From Acidovorax carolinensis (GTDB taxonomy: Bacteria > Pseudomonadota > Gammaproteobacteria > Burkholderiales > Burkholderiaceae_C): a stretch of 64,000 nucleotides of DNA. Numbering within the stretch: position 1 is the first letter of the stretch; every line of letters begins with the position of its first letter. The position numbers and the translations under genes are program-made. Shown here one piece after another: positions 9,908 through 20,991 of the stretch. The stretch lies in NCBI RefSeq assembly GCF_002157145.1, contig NZ_CP021361.1, forward strand, positions 682,001 through 746,000. Direction: 5' to 3'. The notes under the pieces are model-generated. The model was not told where the DNA came from, did no database searches, and worked only from the letters and a program-made list of their open reading frames with translations.

Positions 9908-10240
9908 ATGGATTTTGTTCAGGCAATCAAGTCGTGCCTGGGGCAGTACGCCACGTTTTCGGGCCGTGCATCACGCGCCGAGTACTGGTGGTTTTTTCTG
10001 TTCCAGGTGCTGGTGATGCTGGTCGCCAGCATGTTCGGTGACGTGGTTTACGGCCTGGCCTCGCTGGCGCTGCTGCTGCCGGCGCTGGCCGTGGGCACGC
10101 GCCGCCTGCACGACATTGGCCGCACGGGCTGGTGGCAACTGCTGTTGTTGACCGGAATCGGTTTCTTTGTACTGCTGTACTGGTGGGTGCAGCCCAGCGA
10201 AGGCGCGGGCAATATTTACGGCGAGCCCCCCGCCGCATGA
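9908..10240 (+). CDS. DUF805 family small membrane protein
   Basis: A 110-aa membrane protein of unknown role, related to E. coli YhaH/YhaI. It has the family opening MDFVQAIKSCLGQYATFSGRASRAEYWWFFLF with the conserved SRAEYWWF motif written across residues 20-30, three to four hydrophobic helices, and the conserved RRLHDIGRTGWWQLL motif. A good Shine-Dalgarno (GAGAGAGGG) sits 8 bp before ATG 9908. Monocistronic, convergent with groEL. Confidence 0.88.
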   Translation: MDFVQAIKSCLGQYATFSGRASRAEYWWFFLFQVLVMLVASMFGDVVYGLASLALLLPALAVGTRRLHDIGRTGWWQLLLLTGIGFFVLLYWWVQPSEGAGNIYGEPPAA

Positions 10241-10244
10241 CATG

Positions 10245-10281
10245 AAAAAAGCCCGCAGGTCTTTCGGCCTGCGGGCTTTTT
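10245..10281. terminator. Bidirectional terminator between DUF805 and groEL
   Basis: AAAAAAGCCCGCAGG, an 8-base loop, then CCTGCGGGCTTTTT: a 9-10 bp GC-rich stem flanked by A-run and T-run, so it works in both directions. It separates the convergent DUF805 and groEL transcripts. Confidence 0.93.
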
Positions 10282-10324
10282 GTGGGGCTGCGCAGCCAGC
10301 GAGGCTGCGCAGGGGGCCGGGCAA

Positions 10325-11995
<1,671 letters not shown>

Positions 11996-12033
11996 CTAAA
12001 AAATCGTTAAACAGATGACTGTGTCGGGAAAAG

Positions 12034-12153
12034 AATTGCGTAGCGAGCGGTTCACAGGCTAGGCGGACGGAGCGCAGGAACCGCAACGTACTTCCTGTAC
12101 GTGAGGATTCCGAGCACCGCCCAACGACGCATGCGGGCCGCGCAGTAGCAATT
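12034..12153. repeat. 120-nt inverted element between groES and groEL
   Basis: The segment opens with AATTGC (12034-12039) and closes with GCAATT (12148-12153, into the groES stop). Nested inside are GGCGG (12062-12066) against CCGCC, GGAA against TTCC, and a perfect central hairpin ACGTAC-TTCCT-GTACGT (12086-12102). Together they can fold as one long imperfect stem in the groES-groEL mRNA. It could be a mobile palindromic element or an mRNA processing/stability structure; it has no U-tract and so is not a plain terminator. Confidence 0.6.
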
Positions 12154-12442
12154 ACTTCTCGACAACGGCGAAGAGGTCGTCTTCCTTCATCACCAGCAAC
12201 TCGTCGCCCTTGACCTTGACGGTCTGGCCCGAGTACTTGCCGAACAGAACGCGGTCGCCGACCTTCACGTTCAGGGCAATCAACTCGCCCTTGTCGTTCT
12301 TCTTGCCGGGGCCGACGGCCAGCACTTCACCTTGATCGGGCTTTTCAGCGGCGTTGTCGGGGATCACGATGCCGGAGGCGGTCGTGGTTTCGCTTTCGAT
12401 ACGCTTGACGATCACGCGATCGTGCAGAGGGCGAAGGTTCAT
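12152..12442 (-). CDS. groES: Co-chaperonin GroES (Hsp10)
   Basis: Lid of the GroEL chamber; 96 aa, full length. It has the signature [16 protein letters not shown] at the N-terminus, the mobile loop [20 protein letters not shown] that contacts GroEL, and the conserved [11 protein letters not shown]. It is the first gene of the operon, under a heat-shock-type promoter and a CIRCE operator 92 bp or more upstream. Confidence 0.98.
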   Translation of the reverse strand: MNLRPLHDRVIVKRIESETTTASGIVIPDNAAEKPDQGEVLAVGPGKKNDKGELIALNVKVGDRVLFGKYSGQTVKVKGDELLVMKEDDLFAVVEK

Positions 12443-12533
12443 TGCATTGCTCCTGTTGACTGACAATAAAAAGCCGGATGACGAAGCGCCCGAACTTTCG
12501 GACGCCACCAAACTTCCTCCGTACCAGTGCTTG

Positions 12534-12560
12534 TTAGCACTCGTTCGGGGTGAGTGCTAA
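12534..12560. promoter_or_regulatory. CIRCE operator (HrcA binding site) for groESL
   Basis: TTAGCACTC-N9-GAGTGCTAA is a perfect match to the CIRCE consensus. It lies just downstream of the proposed -10 of the groESL promoter, where HrcA binding blocks transcription in unstressed cells. Confidence 0.96.
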
Positions 12561-12562
12561 TG

Positions 12563-12588
12563 ATACGGGCATTTGTGTCTATTTCAAG
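12563..12588 (-). promoter_or_regulatory. Sigma-32-type heat-shock promoter of groESL
   Basis: On the minus strand CTTGAAA (12588-12582) and CCCGTAT (12569-12563) are separated by 12 bp, close to the sigma-32 pattern CTTGAAA / CCCATNT. Together with the adjacent CIRCE this gives dual control, RpoH activation plus HrcA repression. Confidence 0.8.
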
Positions 12589-12709
12589 ACGTCCCCGACC
12601 GTTTTGGGGGATTTCGGGTGGAGTTTGCTGCAGGCAGGCCCCATGGACGTGCCGCACAAAGCAGGCTGGATGGCTCCTGCCGGTCGGTAGGTTTGGGTAG
12701 GTGTTTTTT

Positions 12710-12755
12710 GCTATATAAAAAATAGCTGCTTGCGCAATCTCAGAAAGCGCTGGAG
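12710..12755. repeat. Paired-palindrome repeat, copy near 12.7 kb
   Basis: GCTATATAAAAAATAGC is followed by TTGCGCAATCTCAGAAAGCGCT, a degenerate form of the two-module repeat family. It lies in the 239-bp gap between the groESL promoter and the SPOR gene, in which I see no gene. Confidence 0.55.
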
Positions 12756-12799
12756 CCTGTTTTTATGGATGGATTCAGCGCCCTGGCGATTCAACCGGC

Positions 12800-14011
12800 T
12801 CAGGGCGCCAGTCTGATGACCACCGCTTCCAGCGCCATGGACCGGATGGTGGCGGCAGCGGCCTCGGCATCGGCGCGGTCGCTGTAGGGGCCCACCCGCA
12901 CCCGCAGCCGGCGTTTTTTGCCCGGGAACACTTCTTGACGGAAGGCGGGCAGTCCTTCATTGAGCAACCGCGCCTGGGCCTTGCGGGCATTGGCTTCGTC
13001 GGCAAAAAGTCCCACGTTGATGTAGTAGCCGGGTGCGGTGCCCACCGGTGGCAGGGCGTTGTTGTCTGCGGCCGAGGCTGTGGTGGCCGGCGACGAAGTC
13101 GTCGTGTCGGGCGCCAGTGCCTTGGCTGGGGACGGCGAGGGGCGCTTTTCGGGCACAGCGGGACGCGAGGCGCGCTCTGTTGGCGCTGCGGAAGGGGGAG
13201 TGACGGCTGCCGATTCGGGTGGAGTCTGTGCCCGTTCGGGCTCTGCCGGCGGTGCCGGGACGGCTGCCGCCTCCTGCGCCGAGTGTTGGGTTTGCGCGGC
13301 GGCGTCTGTGGTTGCCGGTGAATCGGTTGCTGTGGGCGCAGATGCCGTTGGCAGGGTTGGCGTGGTGGCCGGCTCGGCTGGGGCGGCAGGCGCCGGACGC
13401 ATCGGGGCCGCGGGCATGGCCGGGTCTGCGCCTTGCTGTGCCGCCGTGGAGGGAATCGCCAGGTAGGCCCCCGCAGCGGCCAGCGCCAAGGCCAGGTTGC
13501 CCGCAGCCAGCCAGGCCAGCCGTTTCCAGGAGCTGGCTTGCCGTGCCAGCAGCGCGCAGGTTTCTTTCAGGGTGTGCGTGGCGGTCAGCGCCCGTGTGAT
13601 TTTCTTGTGGGTGTCGGCGTGCAGCAGGGCGTTGCCGTAAAGGCCAGGCACGGCGCAGCCGAGCAGAAAAAACGCTCCCACCACGCCCCATTCCACCGCC
13701 TGGGGCCATTGCAGCAGTGGTCGCCCCACGCCGAACACCAGCAGCGCCAGACCCTCGGCGGCCGCCACATACACCAGTGCCGCGCCCCACAGCTGGCGAA
13801 ACACCATCCAGTTCAGGGTGCACAGGCTGGCCGCCCAGTTCCAGCTGGTGGTGGTGCGGCCCGCCTCATCGAAGTGCGCAAAAACGGGCAGGTAACGGGA
13901 CAGATGGACGGGGCCCAGTGCTGCGCTGTACAGGGCCGTCATGGCGCTGTCGGACCGGGGCTTGGACGGCAGAAGGGCGGTGATGGCTGCAGGATCCGTG
14001 GTGGCGTGCAT
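12800..14011 (-). CDS. DUF2628-like membrane protein with SPOR domain
   Basis: About 403 aa from ATG 14011 (MHATTDPAAITALLP). The N-terminal half has a cytosolic segment and hydrophobic helices (LWGAALVYVAAAEGLALLVFG, VVGAFFLLGCAVPGLYGNALLHADTHKK), consistent with a DUF2628-type module, then one more membrane helix near residue 190. A long Pro/Ala/Thr/Ser-rich linker follows, then a C-terminal SPOR domain (YYINVGLFADEANARKAQARL to VRVGPYSDRADAEAAAATI) that usually binds denuded septal peptidoglycan. Likely an envelope or division-linked protein; exact role unknown. ATG 14026 is an alternative start. Confidence 0.75.
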   Translation of the reverse strand: MHATTDPAAITALLPSKPRSDSAMTALYSAALGPVHLSRYLPVFAHFDEAGRTTTSWNWAASLCTLNWMVFRQLWGAALVYVAAAEGLALLVFGVGRPLLQWPQAVEWGVVGAFFLLGCAVPGLYGNALLHADTHKKITRALTATHTLKETCALLARQASSWKRLAWLAAGNLALALAAAGAYLAIPSTAAQQGADPAMPAAPMRPAPAAPAEPATTPTLPTASAPTATDSPATTDAAAQTQHSAQEAAAVPAPPAEPERAQTPPESAAVTPPSAAPTERASRPAVPEKRPSPSPAKALAPDTTTSSPATTASAADNNALPPVGTAPGYYINVGLFADEANARKAQARLLNEGLPAFRQEVFPGKKRRLRVRVGPYSDRADAEAAAATIRSMALEAVVIRLAP

Positions 14012-14147
14012 GGCGGATTCTGGCATGTGCCGCTGCGCCCGCCATGGGGTGTCGCGGCACTGTTGCAACGGCGCAGCGGCCGTGCCCGCCACTGCGCGGC
14101 GCGCGACGATGCCAATGCAGAGGGAGAGGCGCCGTAGTCGAGGTGAA

Positions 14148-14188
14148 AATAGCTGCCAGCGCATGTCTTACAAGCGCTGGCAGCTATT
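14148..14188. repeat. Long perfect inverted repeat
   Basis: AATAGCTGCCAGCGC (14148-14162) is repeated inverted as GCGCTGGCAGCTATT (14174-14188) around an 11-base loop: a 15-bp perfect stem. It shares the AATAGC and AAGCGCT words of the paired-palindrome family. It lies in the gap between the SPOR gene and the 3' end of the TerB-like gene; both flanking genes run leftward, so it may act as a factor-independent mRNA end or stability structure. Confidence 0.7.
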
Positions 14189-14229
14189 AATAACGAAGCA
14201 TCATGGGGCGAATTGGTGACCCTTGGCGT

Positions 14230-15213
14230 CTACGCTCCGCGCACCATCGCCAGGATCTGGCCTGCGTCCAGCGTGGCGGCCTTTTGCTGGATTTGCGGCA
14301 GGTATTGCGTTTGCAGTTGCTTGGCGGGGCCGAGCAGGTTCTGGAAGGTGTCGCGCAGCATGGCCGTGCTCATTGTCCGGCCGCCCGCATAGTAGCGCCG
14401 CGCTACCTGACCGAGCGCGTAGGTGGTGGCAAACGAAAACGCCATGCCGGTGGCGGCACCGCCCATGCGGCCCATGGTTTTGCCCGCTGCCTTGCCCAGC
14501 AGGCCACCGAGCAGCTTGCGGCCAAACTGCTCCAGGTATTGCGAGGTGAGGCCCACCCCGGCGGCGGCGATGAACTCCTTGATGTGCCCCTGGTCCAGCT
14601 CCACGCCGTGGGCCTTGCCGATGCCATAAACCATCTTCACCTGCAGCGGGATGATGGCCATCGACGCCCAGGACTGCGGCAGCAGTTCCAGCGCGCCGTT
14701 GAGCAGCGCGTAGTTGAGGATGGATTTGTCCAGTTCCGCGTCTGACGGGCTTGTGGCGGGCGCAGGGCCCGATGTCGATGCCGCTACTCCTGCTGCTACT
14801 GCAGGGGGCAGGGCGGTCGGGAGGGCGTGTTCGGCCACATCCACCAGCGCATCGGCTTCCTGCTCGAACACTGCGGTTTGCTGGTTATCGAGCTGCAGCA
14901 CCGTCTTGAGCGTCGCCAGAAAATCGCGCTCGGCAGCCGTCTGGCGGCCGTCCACATCGCACACGCATACCGCCATTTCGTAGGCCAGTTGGCGGTGCAT
15001 GGGTTCGCTCAAGGCGCCGGCAGCTACCTGCACGCTGGTGCGCTGCAGCAGCACGTCCTGGTAGATGCGCGGCAGGTCGGCCATGCCCGCGTCGCCGGCC
15101 AGTGACTGGGCGATGCGGCGAATCTCGTCGCGTTCGGTGTCGTCCTTGTTGCCGTCGGCAAACGCGGCCAGAAGGGCAATGGTGAGGATGGATTTTTGCT
15201 GGTCCAGTGTCAT
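14230..15213 (-). CDS. TerB-like / DUF697-type conserved protein
   Basis: A 327-aa protein. Residues 1-125 look like a TerB-type all-helical domain (acidic ADGNKDDTERDEIRRI and DVDGRQTAAERDFL, each like a metal-binding helix). After an Ala/Pro-rich linker, the C-terminal half has Gly-rich hydrophobic helices (IKEFIAAAGVGLTSQYLEQFGRKLLGGLLGKAAGKTMGRMGGAATGMAFSFATTYALGQVARRYYAGGR) typical of DUF697/YcjF-like membrane-associated domains. TerB-type domains are linked to stress and membrane-associated metal sensing; its role here is unknown. The 290-bp gap upstream holds only the divergent promoters. Confidence 0.65.
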   Translation of the reverse strand: MTLDQQKSILTIALLAAFADGNKDDTERDEIRRIAQSLAGDAGMADLPRIYQDVLLQRTSVQVAAGALSEPMHRQLAYEMAVCVCDVDGRQTAAERDFLATLKTVLQLDNQQTAVFEQEADALVDVAEHALPTALPPAVAAGVAASTSGPAPATSPSDAELDKSILNYALLNGALELLPQSWASMAIIPLQVKMVYGIGKAHGVELDQGHIKEFIAAAGVGLTSQYLEQFGRKLLGGLLGKAAGKTMGRMGGAATGMAFSFATTYALGQVARRYYAGGRTMSTAMLRDTFQNLLGPAKQLQTQYLPQIQQKAATLDAGQILAMVRGA

Positions 15214-15504
15214 GCGCTGCAGCTCGCAAAGGAGCGGTAAAAGGGACGGAATGGGCGGGAAGAACGCACGCGGCACAACATCGTTGAGGCGCTGGGCGTG
15301 TGCCAGATATATGCAGTCTAGGCAAACACGTTTCAACGCCACAGACTGTGGGGAATTGGCGGCGCCGGGTGACCGGGTGCTTCTGACGCCGCGCCGGTGG
15401 GGATTGCGCATGTCTCTTGGGCCCTGCAGCGTCTGCGCACAGCCGCTCGAATCGCCTAAAGTGCCGCATGGCCCACCGCATTCTTCCGTGATGGAACGCA
15501 CCCG

Positions 15505-17017
15505 ATGAACATTGCCCATCTGCTCAGCCGCAGCGCCCAGCGCTACCCCGATCAACCCGCCGTTTTACACGGCGACCAGGTGGTGTTGAACTACGCCGCC
15601 CTCGGCGTACGCACTGCGGCCCTGGCGGCCTGGCTGCGTACACAGGGCGGTGTAGCGCCCGGCGAGCGCGTGGCCATCTACGCCGCCAACTGCCTGGAAT
15701 ATCTGGAGGCGCTGCACGCGGTGCTGTGGGCGGGCGCGGTGTCGGTGCCGGTCAACTACAAGCTGCATGCCAAAGAGCTGGCGCATGTGCTGGCCGATTC
15801 CGGTGCGCGTGTGGTGCTGGCCTCGCAGTTGCTGGCCCGGCCGCGCGCGAGGCCGGGCCTCGGAGGCGGGCCTGCTGGTGTTCGGCACCGATGCGTACCG
15901 GGTTGCCGTGCAGCATCCACCCATGGAGGTCCACGACCGCGCCCCGCAGGATGTCGCCTCGCTGTTCTACACCTCGGGCACCACGGGCCGCCCCAAGGGC
16001 GTGATGCAGACCCACCGCAACCTGCTGGCCATGACGGCCTGCTATTTCACCGACGTGGACGACATCGCCCCGGGCGATGCCATGGTGTATGCCGCGCCCA
16101 TGTCGCACGGTGCGGGGCTTTACAACTATGCCCAGGTGCTGCGCGGCGCACGCCATGTCGTGCCCCTGTCGGGCGGCTTCGAGCCCGCCGAGCTGGTGCA
16201 GCTGGCCGCCTCGGTGGGCCAGCTCACGCTGTTTGCCGCGCCCACCATGGTGCACCGGCTGGTGGAGCATGTGCGGGCCACGGGCGCCGATGTGTCGGGC
16301 TTCAAGACCATCGTCTACGGCGGCGGCCCCATGTATGCCGACGACCTGCGCCAGGCGCTGGCCACCATGGGCAACCGCTTCGTGCAGATCTACGGCCAGG
16401 GCGAAAGCCCGATGACCATCACCGCCCTCGCACGCGCGCAGCTGGCCGACCGCAAGCACCCGCGCTGGGCCGAGCGCATGGCCTCGGTGGGCGTGGCGCA
16501 GTCGCTGGTGGAGGTGCGTGTGGTCGATGCGGCCGGCCAGCCTGTGCCTGCGGGTGAAACAGGCGAGGTGGTGGTGCGCGGCGAGACCGTGATGCCCGGC
16601 TACTGGAACAACGCCGACGCCACGGCCCAGACGCTGCGCGATGGCTGGCTCTACACCGGCGACATGGGCAGCCTGGACGGCGACGGCTTTCTCACGCTCA
16701 AGGATCGCTCCAAGGATGTGATCATCTCGGGCGGCTCCAACATCTACCCGCGCGAGGTCGAAGAAGTGCTGCTGCTGCACCCGCAGGTGCGCGAGGTGGC
16801 AGTGATCGGCCAGCGCGATGCCGACTGGGGCGAGGTCGTGGTCGCCTTCCTCGTGGCGGGCGAGGGCGGGCCGGTGGCAGATGCGGTGCTTGATGCGCTG
16901 TGCCGCGACCATATCGCGCGCTTCAAGCGGCCCAAGGCGTATCGCTGGGTGCCGGCCCTGCCCAAGAACAGCTACGGGAAGGTGCTCAAGACAGAGTTGC
17001 GGGCGATGCCTGGGTGA
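15505..17017 (+). CDS. Class I acyl-CoA ligase / AMP-binding enzyme (reading frame broken once)
   Basis: Activates a carboxylic acid as acyl-AMP and transfers it to CoA. The N-terminal part (MNIAHLLSRSAQRYPDQPAVL) runs in one frame to about 15865; the rest follows in another frame, with the AMP-binding P-loop YTSGTTGRPKG, the motif YGQGESPMTI, the hinge GWLYTGDMG..DRSKDVIISGG and the catalytic Lys in PKNSYGKVLKTEL. The shift occurs in ARPRARPG/ASEAGLL and is of the opposite sign to the other breaks in the window (one extra base or two missing), so a small true deletion is possible. About 503 aa when joined. Substrate unknown. Confidence 0.83.
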
Positions 17018-17086
17018 AAAAGCCTGGCCTGCAAAGGCCAATGCTTCGGCCTAGCATCGGGGGCTGAATTTTTCTGCGAGCCCGCC

Positions 17087-17740
17087 ATGACCACTGCCAA
17101 AACCCTCAAGATCGATTTCGTCTCCGACGTCTCCTGCCCCTGGTGCATCATCGGCCTCAAGGCGCTGGAGCAGGCGGCCGACCGGCTCAAGGACGAAGTC
17201 GCGCTCGACCTGCACTTTCAGCCCTTCGAGCTGAACCCGCAGATGGCACCGGAAGGCCAGGACATTGGCGAGCACCTGCACGAAAAATACGGCGCCTCGC
17301 CCGAGCAGAGCCAGAAGAACCGCGAAGCCATTGCCGCGCGCGGCGCGGAGTTGGGCTTTACCTTTCGCATGGACAAGCGCAGCCGCATCTACAACACCTT
17401 TGATGCGCATCGGCTGCTGCACTGGGCCGAAGAGAAGGGTCTGCAGCCCTCGCTCAAGAAGGCGCTGTTCAAGGCGTATTTCACCGACGGCCAAAGCCCT
17501 GGCGACCATGAGGTGCTGGTGCGCTTGGCGGGCGAGGTGGGGCTGGACGCCAACGAGGCGCGCGAGCTGCTGGCTTCAGACCGCTATGCCAGCGCGGTGC
17601 GCGAGCGCGAGCAGTTCTATCAGCAGCAGGGCATTCATTCGGTGCCGGCGATCATCATCAACGACCGCCACCTGATCTCGGGCGGGCAGCCGGTGGAGGT
17701 GTTTGAGCAGGCACTGCGCCAGATTGCGGCACAGTCCTGA
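17087..17740 (+). CDS. DsbA family oxidoreductase (FrnE-like)
   Basis: A 217-aa cytosolic thioredoxin-fold protein without signal peptide. The CPWC redox motif is at residues 18-21 (VSDVSCPWCIIG), and the cis-Pro region is HSVPAIIINDRHLISGGQP, with the DsbA-type helical insertion between. FrnE-type proteins act as disulfide isomerases in stress or in polyketide pathways. It stands alone after the acyl-CoA ligase, 69 bp downstream, so co-transcription is possible. Confidence 0.88.
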   Translation: MTTAKTLKIDFVSDVSCPWCIIGLKALEQAADRLKDEVALDLHFQPFELNPQMAPEGQDIGEHLHEKYGASPEQSQKNREAIAARGAELGFTFRMDKRSRIYNTFDAHRLLHWAEEKGLQPSLKKALFKAYFTDGQSPGDHEVLVRLAGEVGLDANEARELLASDRYASAVREREQFYQQQGIHSVPAIIINDRHLISGGQPVEVFEQALRQIAAQS

Positions 17741-17752
17741 CTGGGTGAATTT

Positions 17753-17800
17753 GCTATTAAATTAATAGCTATTTGCGCTGATGGATAAGCGCTAGAGGCT
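17753..17800. repeat. Paired-palindrome repeat, well-preserved copy
   Basis: GCTATTAAATTAATAGC (module 1, perfect palindrome) is followed by ATTTGCGCTGATGGATAAGCGCT (module 2, an AGCGCTTAT-N3-ATAAGCGCT palindrome in other copies). Other copies or fragments lie near 9.7, 12.7, 14.15, 26.97, 29.17, 31.7, 32.8, 34.95, 47.48, 51.07 and 52.58 kb. Confidence 0.8.
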
Positions 17801-17813
17801 AATTTCATCGAAA

Positions 17814-17838
17814 AATCGGGGGTTTTTTGCCCCCGATT
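17814..17838. terminator. Terminator between dsbA-like gene and creA
   Basis: AATCGGGGG and CCCCCGATT form a 9-bp stem around a T-rich loop; on the minus strand the stem is followed by TTTTC. It overlaps the creA stop and closes the leftward creA-cphA transcript, and it may also end the rightward dsbA-like transcript. Confidence 0.8.
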
Positions 17839-18337
17839 CATTTGCGCAGCGGAATCGGCGTGGCGCGGTCCACCGGCACGGCGGTCACGCTGTTCTGGGG
17901 CGAACCGTCGATCAGCTTTTCCGAATACGTGAGGTACACCAGCGTGTTGCGCGCGGGGTCCACCATGCGCACGATGCGCAGGCGCTTGAACAGGATGGAC
18001 ATGCGTTCACTGAACACTTCTTCCTGTTTTTTGAGCGGCTGGGGGATGCTGATGGCACCTACCTGGCGGCAGGCAATCGATGCTTCGGCGCGGTCTTCGG
18101 CCAGGCCGAGCGTGCCCTTGACGCCACCGATGCGGGCGCGCGAGACATAGCAGGTGACGCCCTGCACGCCGGGGTCGTCGTAGGCTTCCACGATGATGTC
18201 GTGGTCGCGGCCGATCCACTGAAAGGCCGTGTCCACGGTACCGATTTTTTCGCCCGATGCGGCCAGCGCAGCACCCGCCAGCAACGTGGTGGCCAGCATG
18301 CCCCGGCCACAGTCGCCCAGCGGCGCGCGGTGGTCAT
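17838..18337 (-). CDS. creA: CreA family periplasmic protein (frame broken near the N-terminus)
   Basis: Homologue of E. coli CreA: GEKIGTVDTAFQWIGRDHDIIVEAYDDP, VTCYVSRARIGGVKGTLGLAEDRAEASIACRQVG and LVYLTYSEKLIDGSPQNSVTAVPV are all conserved. The signal peptide needs ATG 18337 (MTTARRWATVAGA) joined to GMLATTLLAGAALAA by one base added in the run at 18301-18304; the joined product is 166 aa. ATG 18337 overlaps the stop of the downstream cphA copy (ATGA), so it is translationally coupled to it. Function of CreA is unknown. The break is likely a sequencing error. Confidence 0.88.
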
Positions 18338-20912
18338 GCGACCACCCCGGCTTCGGCGCAGCGCCGGGCCAGGTGCGCCAGGGCTTCTTCCACCTGGTCC
18401 ACCAGAATCAGGCACAGGTCGCCCGGCTGCAGGCGATCGAGGGCGGCATCGATGGCAACAAACTCGCCGCGGATTTCCTCGACATGCTGGGTGCGCGCAG
18501 CGCCGGCCAGGCCTTCGCGCAGCAGGGCCATCACTTCGCCGTCGCCACGGCCGCGCTGGGCGGCGTCCTGGTACAGGATGACGTCGTCAAAGGCGGCGCC
18601 GAGGATGACGGTCTGCTCGCGGATGTCCTCGTCGCGGCGGTCGCCGGCGCCGCTGATCACCACGCTGCGGCGGTTGCCGGGCAGGGCCTCCACGGCCTGC
18701 ACCAGGGCGCGCATGGCGTCAGGGTTGTGGCCGTAGTCGGCGATCACCGTGGCGCCCTTGAAATCCATGAGGTTGAAGCGGCCCGGAGCGTTGTCGCTGT
18801 CGTTCACAAAGCCCGAGAGGCCGCGGCGAATGGTCTGCCAGGGCAGGCCCGCGCCCCAGGCAGCAGCCACCGAGGCCATGACGTTCTCGACCTGAAAACC
18901 GATCTTGCCGTTGCGCGTGATGGGCACGTCGCGCAGATGGATGGTTTCGCGCCACGAGCCCTCGGCGGCCACGATGGAGTCGCCGTCCACATACACGGTG
19001 CGGTGGCCCTGGGCGCGGTGCGTGGCCATCACAGGGTGGTGGCGGTCGCTGGCAAAGTAAATGATCTTGCCGGGGCAGGCCGAGGCCATGGCCGCCACGA
19101 TCGGGTCGGTGGCGTTGAGCACGGCATAGCCGGTGGTGGCCACGTTTTGCACGATCACGCGCTTCAATACCGCCAGGTCTTCCACCGTGGTGATGTAGTT
19201 CAGTCCCAGGTGGTCGCCGGCGCCGATGTTGGTGACCACGGCCACCTGGCAGCGGTCAAAACCCAGGCCTTCGCGCAGGATGCCGCCGCGCGCGGTTTCG
19301 AACACGGCCGCGTCCACCTCGGGGTGCAGCAGCACGTTGCGGGCGCTCTTGGGCCACTGCAATCGCCGCTGTCGATTTGGCGGCCGTTCACATACACGCC
19401 GTCGGTGTTGGTCATGCCCACGCGCATGCCTTGCGCGGTGAACAGGTGGGCGATCAGGCGCGCCGTGGTGGTCTTGCCGTTGGTACCGGTAACCGCCACC
19501 ACGGGAATGCGGCCGTTGTCGCCATGGGCAAACAGGCGGTCCACCATGGCCTGCCCCACGTTGCGGGGCTTGCCGTAGCTCGGGGCCAGGTGCATGCGCA
19601 GGCCGGGGGCGGCGTTCACTTCCACAAAGCCGCCGCCTTGTTCTTCGAGCGGGCGAAGCACGGTCTCGGCCACCATGTCCACGCCGCAGATGTGCAGGCC
19701 CACCATCTGGGCGGCCGCCACGGCGCGGGCTGCCACTTCGGGGTGCACGTCGTCGGTCACGTCGGTGGCGGTGCCGCCGGTGGACAGGTTGGCGTTGTTG
19801 CGCAGGATGACGCGCTGGCCCTTGGAGGGCACCGAATCGGGCGTCAAATCCTGCATGGCCAGGCGGGCCACGGCAATGTCATCGAGGCGGATTTTGGTGA
19901 GCGAAGTGGCATGGCCCTCGCCCCGGCGCGGGTCGAGGTTGACCTGATCCACCAGCTCGCGCACGGTGTGCTGGCCGTCGCCCAGCACCTGGGGGGGCTC
20001 GCGCCGGGCGGCGGCTACCAGCTGGTCGCCCACCACCAGCAGGCGGAAATCGTGGCCGGGCAAAAAGCGCTCGACCATCACGGTGCCGTAGTCGGCCGCG
20101 TTGCGGTAAGCCTCTTCGAGCTGGGCACGGTCGGTGATGTTGACCGTCACGCCCTTGCCCTGGTTGCCGTCCTGGGGTTTCACCACCACGGGCAAACCCA
20201 CCTTGAGGGCCACTTCCCAGGCCTCTTCGACGGTGTCGACCGGCTGGCCCAGCGGCACCGGCACGCCGGCGGCGTGCAGCAGGCGCTTGGTGAGGTCTTT
20301 GTCCTGGCCAATGGATTCGGCCACGGCGCTGGTCGAGTCGATCTCGGCGGCCTGGATGCGGCGCTGTTTGGAGCCCCAGCCAAACTGCACCAGGCTGCCG
20401 CGGGTGAGGCGGCGAAACGGGATGTCGCGCGCCACGGCGGCGTCCACGATGGCGCCCGTGCTTGGGCCCAGGCGCTCGTCTTCGTCGAGTTCGCGCAGAT
20501 TGGCAATGGCGGCTTCGGCATCGAATTCGCCCTGACCCAGCGCGGCGTTGATGAGGCGCTGGGCGTCCTCGAAAGCCCGGCGGCCCACGGCTTCTTCGCT
20601 GTATTCCACGACCACCTGGTACACGCCGGGATCGGTCGTGGTGGTGGTGCGGGCAAAGGTCACCGGGCAGCCGGCCTGGGCCTGCAGCGCCAGCGCCGCC
20701 GTTTGCAGCACATGGGCGAGCGATACATCGCCGCTGCCTCCTTCGGGGTGCAGCACGCCGATGGCCGGAAACAGGGCGCGCAGCCGGTCTTCGAAACCGG
20801 CCATGCGGGCGATGGCCCGTTCGGATTCGGCGCAGGCCACCACGGCCTCGATGGCCATGTGGCGGCTCCAGAGGTTGGGGCCGCGCAGGGCCCGGGTGCG
20901 GGATACATCCAT
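18334..20912 (-). CDS. cphA: Cyanophycin synthetase paralogue with intact Mur-ligase P-loop (frame broken once)
   Basis: Polymerises Asp and Arg into cyanophycin, a nitrogen reserve. Restored length is about 859 aa. N domain about 1-160; ATP-grasp domain about 165-465 (VVVKPQDGNQGKGVTVNI, GVDMVAE, GGGFVEVNAAPGLRMH); Mur-ligase-like domain from about 468 with the P-loop GTNGKTTT at 476-483. The frame breaks in DCSGP/KSARNVLLHPE; one C added to the run at 19351-19353 rejoins it. In the N domain the HxxEH motif seen in the upstream paralogue is changed to HVLQT (67-71). It is the second cphA gene in the operon, 79 bp after the first. Confidence 0.9.
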
Positions 20913-20991
20913 GGGATTGTCTTTCTGTGGTCCATCAGGGCTGGCAGGCCCCGGTCAGTTCGAAGGCGATGGAATCAACAACGGCTCGGCA

